From: Deltaproteobacteria bacterium
Lineage (GTDB): Bacteria; Desulfobacterota; Binatia; UBA9968; JAJDTQ01
Direction of reading: 5' to 3'
Length of the DNA stretch: 34,739 bases
NCBI GenBank assembly: GCA_028818755.1
Contig: JAPPNF010000126.1
Span: 1 to 34,739 of the forward strand
Positions 30,302-34,739 of the stretch are shown here, one piece after another. The notes beneath the pieces were generated by a model, which saw only the letters and a list, made by a program, of their open reading frames with translations, was not told the origin of the DNA and did no database searches. Position 1 is the stretch's first letter. Each line of letters begins with the position of its first letter. The translations under genes and the position numbers were made by a program.

Positions 30302-32618
30302 CGAGGCGGGGGTTGGCCTTGCCGTTGGTGGACTTCATCACCTGGCCTACGAAGAACCCCAGGAGATTGGTCTTGCCCTCGCGATAAAGGGTGACGTTTT
30401 CGGGATTGGCGGCGAGGACGGCGTCGACCACGGGTTCGAGCTGGCCCGCGTCGATCACCTGCCGGAGTCCGAGCCTTTCGACGATGCCGGCCGCGCTCTC
30501 GCCGCCTTTCAGCATGGCGGCTAAGACCTGCTTGCCGGCGTTGCCGGAAATGGTCTGGCTGTCGACGAGGGCCACCAGTTCCGCCAGCGCCGCTGGGGTC
30601 AGCGGCAACGATTCCAGGGGCCTGTCCTTGAGCACCGGGCGCAACTCGTTGACGATCCAGTTGGCTATGCCCCTGGGGTTGTCATGGTTCCGCACCGCCT
30701 CATCGAAGAAGGCGGCCTGGCCGTCGTCCGAAGCCAGCAAAGCGGCGTCGCCGGTCGCGAGCCCAAGCCGATCACGGTAGTGCTCCATGCGCGAGCGCCG
30801 CGCCCCCGTCAGCTCCGGCTCTGCCTGGGCCCTTCTCTCGCCCGAAGCCTTGGGCGGCGCCTTCGGAACGTCGTGCGCCCGGCGTGAACGACGGGGCTCG
30901 CCGCCGTCCCGGTCCCGTTTCACGATCTTGAGCCACGAGTCCCGCAACGTCACGATGCGGTTGAAGACCAACGCGTCGTCCGTGGTATCCGTATCGACGC
31001 AGAAGTAGCCCAGCCGCTCGAACTGGAACCGCTCGCCCGGGTGGGCCCCGCCGAGACTCGGCTCCACTCGGCCCCTGACGGTTTCGAGGGACTTGGGATT
31101 CAAGAGCTCCCGGTAGTTCCGGTCCGGGTCGCCCTGGGGATCGGGCGCCGAGAACAGCCGGTCGTAAAGCCGCAGTTCCGCTTCGAGGGCGTGGGCGGCG
31201 GAAACCCACTGGATCGTTCCCTGCACCTTCTTGGCGCTCTTGCCCGAACCACTGCGGGTTTCCGGATCGTAAGAGCAACGCAGTTCCGCGACCTCACCGG
31301 TGGCGGGGTCCTTGACCACGTCGTCGCAGCGGATGATGTAGGCGTAGCGCAGCCGCACCTCGCGCCCGGGCGCCAGCCGGTGGTAGCCCTTGGGGGGCTC
31401 TTCGAGAAAGTCGTCCCGCTCGATGAAGAGCTCTCGGGAGAGGGGGAGGGTGCGCGATCCTTCCCCGGGCACGTCGTGGGGAAAGTAGGGTGCTTCCAGC
31501 TCCTCCACCCGATCGTCCGGGTAGTTGGTGAGGACCACCTTTAGGGGGCGCTCCACCGCCAGCACGCGCGGCGCCTTGCGGTTGAGGTCGTCGCGAATGA
31601 AGTACTCGAGCTGCCCCATCTCCACGGAGTTGTCGCTCTTGGCGATGCCCACGCTGTGGCAAAAGTTCCGGATGGCGTCCGGCGTGTAGCCGCGCCGCCT
31701 CAGCCCCGCCAGGGTGGGCATGCGCGGATCGTCCCAGCCGGCCACGTGCTTTTCCTCCACCAGCTCCAGCAGCCTGCGCTTGCTCATGACGGTGTAGTCG
31801 AGGTTCAGCCGCGCGAACTCGATCTGCCGCGGGTTGGAGGGCACGTCCACCTGCGCGAGGATCCAGTCGTAGAACTCCCTGTTGTTCTCGAACTCCAGGG
31901 TGCAGAGCGAATGCGTCACGCCCTCCAGCGCGTCCGACAGCGGATGGGCGAAGTCGTACATGGGGTAGATGGGCCACGAATCGCCGGTGTGATGGTGCGT
32001 GACGTGGCGGATGCGGTAGATCACCGGGTCGCGCATCTTCATGTTCGGCGCGGCCATGTCGATCCTGGCCCGCAGCACGTGAGCGCCGTCCGGAAATTCC
32101 CCAGCGCGCATGCGGGTGAAGAGATCCAGGTTCTCCTCAACGGTCCGGCCCCTGTACGGGCTCTCGCGACCCGGTTCCGTAACCGTTCCCCGGGTTTCGC
32201 GAATTTCCGCCTCGCTCAGGCTGCACACGTAGGCGCCGCCGCGCTCGATGAGCTGGACGGCGAAGCCGTAGAGCTCCTCGAAGTAGTCGGAGGCGTTGTA
32301 CAGGCCCTCGCCCCAGTCGAACCCCAGCCAGCGGATGTTGTCCTTGATGGCCTCCACGTAGAGGGTGTCTTCCTTGGCCGGGTCGGTGTCGTCGAAGCGC
32401 AGGTTGCAGCGCCCGCCGAACTCCCGGGCGACCCCGAAGTTGAGGCAGATGGACTTGGCGTGGCCGATGTGGAGAAAGCCGTTGGGCTCCGGCGGAAAGC
32501 GTGTCACCACCCCGCCGGGGTGTCTGCCCGCGGCCATGTCGTCTCTTACGATGGTGCGGATGAAGTCCAGCGGAGGCTCGCGCCTGCCGGGGTCGTCGGT
32601 TTTCTCGTTCTTGCTCAT
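30270..32618 (-). CDS. glnS: Glutaminyl-tRNA synthetase with C-terminal YqeY-like domain
   Basis: A 782-aa class I synthetase charging tRNA-Gln. The HIGH motif is H50-I-G-H53 (PNGFLHIGHAKS), and the KMSKS loop is VMSKRRL at about 275-281. Catalytic and anticodon-binding domains run to about 560. After a charged linker the last ~190 residues (RMEHYRDRLGLA ... GNAGKQVLAAMLKGGES ... LLGFFVGQVMKSTNGKANP) are a GatB/YqeY domain, a tRNA-binding extension known from Deinococcus and some other GlnRS enzymes. That makes it ~230 residues longer than the E. coli enzyme. Start ATG at 32618 is plausible (MSKNEK). Monocistronic and convergent with the cytochrome operon. Confidence 0.95.
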   Translation of the reverse strand: MSKNEKTDDPGRREPPLDFIRTIVRDDMAAGRHPGGVVTRFPPEPNGFLHIGHAKSICLNFGVAREFGGRCNLRFDDTDPAKEDTLYVEAIKDNIRWLGFDWGEGLYNASDYFEELYGFAVQLIERGGAYVCSLSEAEIRETRGTVTEPGRESPYRGRTVEENLDLFTRMRAGEFPDGAHVLRARIDMAAPNMKMRDPVIYRIRHVTHHHTGDSWPIYPMYDFAHPLSDALEGVTHSLCTLEFENNREFYDWILAQVDVPSNPRQIEFARLNLDYTVMSKRRLLELVEEKHVAGWDDPRMPTLAGLRRRGYTPDAIRNFCHSVGIAKSDNSVEMGQLEYFIRDDLNRKAPRVLAVERPLKVVLTNYPDDRVEELEAPYFPHDVPGEGSRTLPLSRELFIERDDFLEEPPKGYHRLAPGREVRLRYAYIIRCDDVVKDPATGEVAELRCSYDPETRSGSGKSAKKVQGTIQWVSAAHALEAELRLYDRLFSAPDPQGDPDRNYRELLNPKSLETVRGRVEPSLGGAHPGERFQFERLGYFCVDTDTTDDALVFNRIVTLRDSWLKIVKRDRDGGEPRRSRRAHDVPKAPPKASGERRAQAEPELTGARRSRMEHYRDRLGLATGDAALLASDDGQAAFFDEAVRNHDNPRGIANWIVNELRPVLKDRPLESLPLTPAALAELVALVDSQTISGNAGKQVLAAMLKGGESAAGIVERLGLRQVIDAGQLEPVVDAVLAANPENVTLYREGKTNLLGFFVGQVMKSTNGKANPRLVNELLRSKLD

Positions 32619-32677
32619 GGACGTGACCAGCGATCCAGGATCATTGGCCGGGAGCCTGTGCTGCGGTGGAACCCCGC

Positions 32678-32700
32678 AAGGGCGGCCGGCGGTCGCCCCT
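32678..32700. repeat. Short GC-rich imperfect palindrome between glnS and the VOC gene
   Basis: AGGGCGGCCGGC runs into GGTCGCCCCT, giving a stem with few mismatches. It may be a REP-like repeat or a terminator-like structure in the divergent spacer (32619-32838). Only one copy is seen in this window. Confidence 0.35.
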
Positions 32701-32838
32701 ACCCTCGTTCGATTCGACTGCTCGGACAGGCTCCTAGTCTACCTGATCCCGCGCCGCTCATGAAGCCGGTGCGGCTGCCTATACCGTTCGAGGCTGGTTC
32801 AGGGTATAGATGTGCTCTATCTGACAAGGAGGTGCGTG

Positions 32839-33234
32839 ATGCCGCTACTCGACCACGTCGGGGTCAAGGTCACCGACCTCGACCGCTCCATCCGGTTCTA
32901 CAGCGATCTCTTCGGCTTCGAGATGGTGGACCGCCGCATGCTCGGCAGAAGCAACGTGGAGGCGGCCGCCATGCAGGTGGGCGGGAGCATCATCTTCCTG
33001 CTGTACGAGCCGTCGTTCCGGGCGCGCAGCGCGGACGAGCACGGCGGCGTGGACCACTTCTGCCTGACCTTCACCGACCCCGAGTTCCGGGAGATTCTCG
33101 AACGCATCAAGGCGATGGGAGTGAATCTCGAGGGCGGAGTGGTGCCGCGCACCGGCGCCACCGGCCGCAGCGACTCGCAGTATATCCTGGATCCGGACGG
33201 CAACCAGATCGAAGTCAAGACGGGACTGACCTGA
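32839..33234 (+). CDS. VOC-family (glyoxalase/dioxygenase-superfamily) protein
   Basis: A 131-aa two-module vicinal-oxygen-chelate protein. Probable metal ligands are H6 (LLDHVGVKV), H73 (GVDHFCLTF) and E125 (NQIEVKTG). YILDPDGNQIE is the standard family ending. It could be a lactoylglutathione lyase, an epimerase or an extradiol dioxygenase-like enzyme; the sequence alone does not decide. ATG at 32839 follows AAGGAGGTG by about 4 bp, clearly better than an upstream GTG/ATG at 32812. Single gene, divergent from glnS. Confidence 0.85.
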   Translation: MPLLDHVGVKVTDLDRSIRFYSDLFGFEMVDRRMLGRSNVEAAAMQVGGSIIFLLYEPSFRARSADEHGGVDHFCLTFTDPEFREILERIKAMGVNLEGGVVPRTGATGRSDSQYILDPDGNQIEVKTGLT

Positions 33235-33279
33235 CACGCAACCCGCTCCGCACAACCCCTCCGCCATCGCGGCAACCCC

Positions 33280-33325
33280 TCCCGTCACCCCGGGCTTGAC
33301 CCCGGATCAAGTCCAGGCTCCGGGT
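33280..33325. repeat. Intergenic hairpin between convergent genes (possible bidirectional terminator or REP-like element)
   Basis: CCGTCACCCCGGGCTTGACC and the following CCGGATCAAGTCCAGG contain complementary pieces (CTTGA/TCAAG, CCGGG/CCCGG). The repeat type GTCACCCCGGGCTTGA is common between genes of high-GC proteobacteria. It lies between two convergent genes, where a terminator for both would be expected. Confidence 0.4.
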
Positions 33326-33328
33326 GGC

Positions 33329-34186
33329 CTACGCCTGCAGCCGGTCCTTGCCGGCCACGGTGGTGCGCCGCAACAGACGGCGCTCGCTGTCCGGGTAGAA
33401 AGTGCGGGCGTGGGTGGAGCAGAAGTTGTCCCACATCAGCAGGTCGCCGACCTCCCAGACGTGCTCGTACCGGAAGCTCGGATCCTCGGTGATGTCGAAC
33501 AGGTCGCTGAGGACGGCGTCGCTCTCCGCCCGCTCCATGCCCTCGATACGCAAAGACATCATGCGGTTGACGTACAGCGCCCGTCGGCCCGTCACCGGGT
33601 GGGTGATGAAGATGGGCTGCACGTAGTAACGGGCGCCGCTCAGATCGATGTCTGCATCCACCGTGTGCCGTTGGTAGTCGTAGACCTGCAGCACCTGGCA
33701 TCCCTCCAGCTTCGCCTTGAGGTCCGCTGGCACACTGTCGTAGGCGGCGTACTGGTTGGTCACCATGGTGTGGCCGCCGTGGGTGGAAACCTCGATGCCG
33801 TAGAGGATGGTGACGTGGTCGGGTATCTCGTGAAACGCGGTGTCCTGGTGGAAGCCCATCTCCCTGTCGCCGTTGGCCGAGGCCCCTTCCAGCGGCTTGC
33901 CGTCTTCCTTGATGTTGCTCACGACCATCACAGGCGTCGTATAGATGTCGTCAGCGGATTTCCGGAGCCGAGGCCCCACCGTGCGCTTGCCGATCTCCCC
34001 GAAGGTGGTGGTGAAGCGGTTCTGCTGCTCCACTGTCATGTTCTGGCCGCGAAAGAGCAGCGCGACGTTCTTGTAGAACTCGGACAGGATTTCGTCCCGG
34101 ACCTTGCCGTCCAGCGGCTCGCTGACGTCCAGTCCGAGAATCTCGACTCCCAGAGCCGGTGAAAGCGGTCTTGTGGTCAAGCTCAT
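33329..34186 (-). CDS. TauD/TfdA-family Fe(II)/2-oxoglutarate dioxygenase
   Basis: A 285-aa dioxygenase. The iron triad is H113-Q-D115 (FHQDTAFHE) with distal H259 (CSTHAR); R270 in the C-terminal RRLLRR region should hold 2-oxoglutarate. The family hydroxylates organic acids, taurine, herbicides and other small molecules; the substrate is unknown. The ATG at 34186 has AAGGAGA about 6 bp upstream. It lies 30 bp behind a second, strongly similar dioxygenase gene, so the two form an operon. No taurine transporter or sulfonate genes are nearby, so the name tauD would be unjustified. Confidence 0.9.
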   Translation of the reverse strand: MSLTTRPLSPALGVEILGLDVSEPLDGKVRDEILSEFYKNVALLFRGQNMTVEQQNRFTTTFGEIGKRTVGPRLRKSADDIYTTPVMVVSNIKEDGKPLEGASANGDREMGFHQDTAFHEIPDHVTILYGIEVSTHGGHTMVTNQYAAYDSVPADLKAKLEGCQVLQVYDYQRHTVDADIDLSGARYYVQPIFITHPVTGRRALYVNRMMSLRIEGMERAESDAVLSDLFDITEDPSFRYEHVWEVGDLLMWDNFCSTHARTFYPDSERRLLRRTTVAGKDRLQA

Positions 34187-34216
34187 GTTCGTCTCCTTCT
34201 CCCCAGCGTCCGCGCC

Positions 34217-34739
34217 TCAGGCGTGGACCGGCTCCTTCCCGGCCACCGTGCAGCGCCGCAGGATGCGCGCCTCCTCCGCGGGGAAGTCGGTGCGCGCGTG
34301 GGTGGAGCAGCGGTTGTCCCACATGAGGAGGTCGCCTACCCGCCACTCGTGGTCGTAGACGATGCGGTCGTCCTCGGCGATGTCGAACAGTTGGTCGAGG
34401 ATGGCGTCGCTCTCGGTGCGGTCCATGCCTTCGATGTGCGCGGTCATGGTCCGGTTCACGTAGAGCGCCTTCCGGCCCGTCACCGGATGGGTGATGAAGA
34501 TCGGCTGCGAGTGGCTGCGGGCGCCCGCCATGTCCACGTTGGGGTCGATGCGGTAACGGTTGTAGTCGTACACCTGGAGCACCACGCGCCCTTCCAGGCG
34601 GTCGCGCAGCTCGCGGGGAATGTTGTCGTAGGCCCGGTACATGTTGGCGACGCGGGTGAGCCCGCCGCTGGAGGTGACCTCGAGGCCGTACAGCATGGTG
34701 ACGATGTTGGGCACCGGGTAGAAGCAGGTGTCGTGGTGG
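34217..34739 (-). CDS. Second TauD/TfdA-family dioxygenase, 5' part outside the window
   Basis: About 174 C-terminal residues are visible. The frame is open to the window edge and already includes HHDTCFY, the H-x-D iron site. It continues with ITHPVTGRKALYVNRTM, WRVGDLLMWDNRCSTHAR (distal His) and ILRRCTVAGKEP. It is clearly a paralogue of the downstream gene, with most of the core motifs shared, pointing to an older tandem duplication. The two may have split substrates or form a mixed oligomer. The start lies beyond 34739. Confidence 0.9.
   Translation of the reverse strand, partial: HHDTCFYPVPNIVTMLYGLEVTSSGGLTRVANMYRAYDNIPRELRDRLEGRVVLQVYDYNRYRIDPNVDMAGARSHSQPIFITHPVTGRKALYVNRTMTAHIEGMDRTESDAILDQLFDIAEDDRIVYDHEWRVGDLLMWDNRCSTHARTDFPAEEARILRRCTVAGKEPVHA

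Noticed and set aside
31656..33299. Plus-strand frame of 547 codons across glnS and the VOC gene
   Set aside because: Covers parts of two confirmed genes in other frames and shows no family motif.
1..34739. CRISPR arrays, rRNA and tRNA genes
   Set aside because: No regularly spaced direct repeats and no cloverleaf or rRNA-like stretch could be seen on either strand.

Overview
The window reads as a chromosomal piece of a high-GC, proteobacteria-like bacterium, probably from an uncultured lineage. The only hints are indirect: a GlnRS carrying a YqeY-type tail, a hydantoinase/oxoprolinase (HyuA/HyuB) operon, tandem TauD-type dioxygenases and a Cu(I)-type MerR regulator. No rRNA or tRNA gene was seen, so a closer placement is not justified.

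Two compositionally different halves meet near 18.0-18.4 kb. Positions 1 to about 18,200 are an accessory, defence-rich island, visibly lower in GC and crowded with insertion-sequence relics. It starts with an intact IS1595-type transposon (56-2701; 24-bp inverted repeats, 8-bp target duplication) that carries a fused DNA methyltransferase/endonuclease. It sits next to a palindromic element end that cuts off a PAPS-reductase-family gene. An IS110 relic, an unknown gene and a three-gene operon follow: a TGT-like TIM-barrel protein, an Xre/MbcA-type antitoxin and a RES toxin, behind a near-consensus promoter with inverted repeats. Next come a conserved membrane protein, a 224-bp IS3 deletion derivative, a broken FitA-type antitoxin, a ThsB-like (DUF1863) TIR protein and an IS481 relic. 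A minus-strand cluster then encodes a second DUF1863 TIR-like protein, a TIR-domain protein and a stand-alone SLOG-like protein. The island ends with a 1291-aa protein that joins a DUF4297/Cap4-like nuclease domain to a STAND-like P-loop NTPase, and with an IS3 left-end relic.

From 18,464 on the sequence is high-GC housekeeping and metabolic DNA. HyuA, HyuB, a zinc-ribbon/isochorismatase-like fusion and a two-domain ABC permease form a tightly packed operon, probably for uptake and ring opening of hydantoin- or oxoproline-like compounds. After it come a VUT-family (YhhQ-like) transporter, a CBS-containing cation/proton antiporter, a Phd-PIN toxin-antitoxin pair, a ferritin-like protein, a copper-type MerR regulator with two c-type cytochromes, GlnRS (minus strand), a VOC protein and two tandem TauD-like dioxygenases (minus strand; the outer one runs off the window).

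The best candidate for an undescribed system is the TIR/SLOG cluster at 8.9-12.9 kb: two ThsB-like proteins, a TIR enzyme with extra flanking domains and a SLOG sensor-like protein, with no recognisable ThsA. The 1291-aa nuclease-STAND protein beside it and the TGT-like/Xre/RES operon are the next best.
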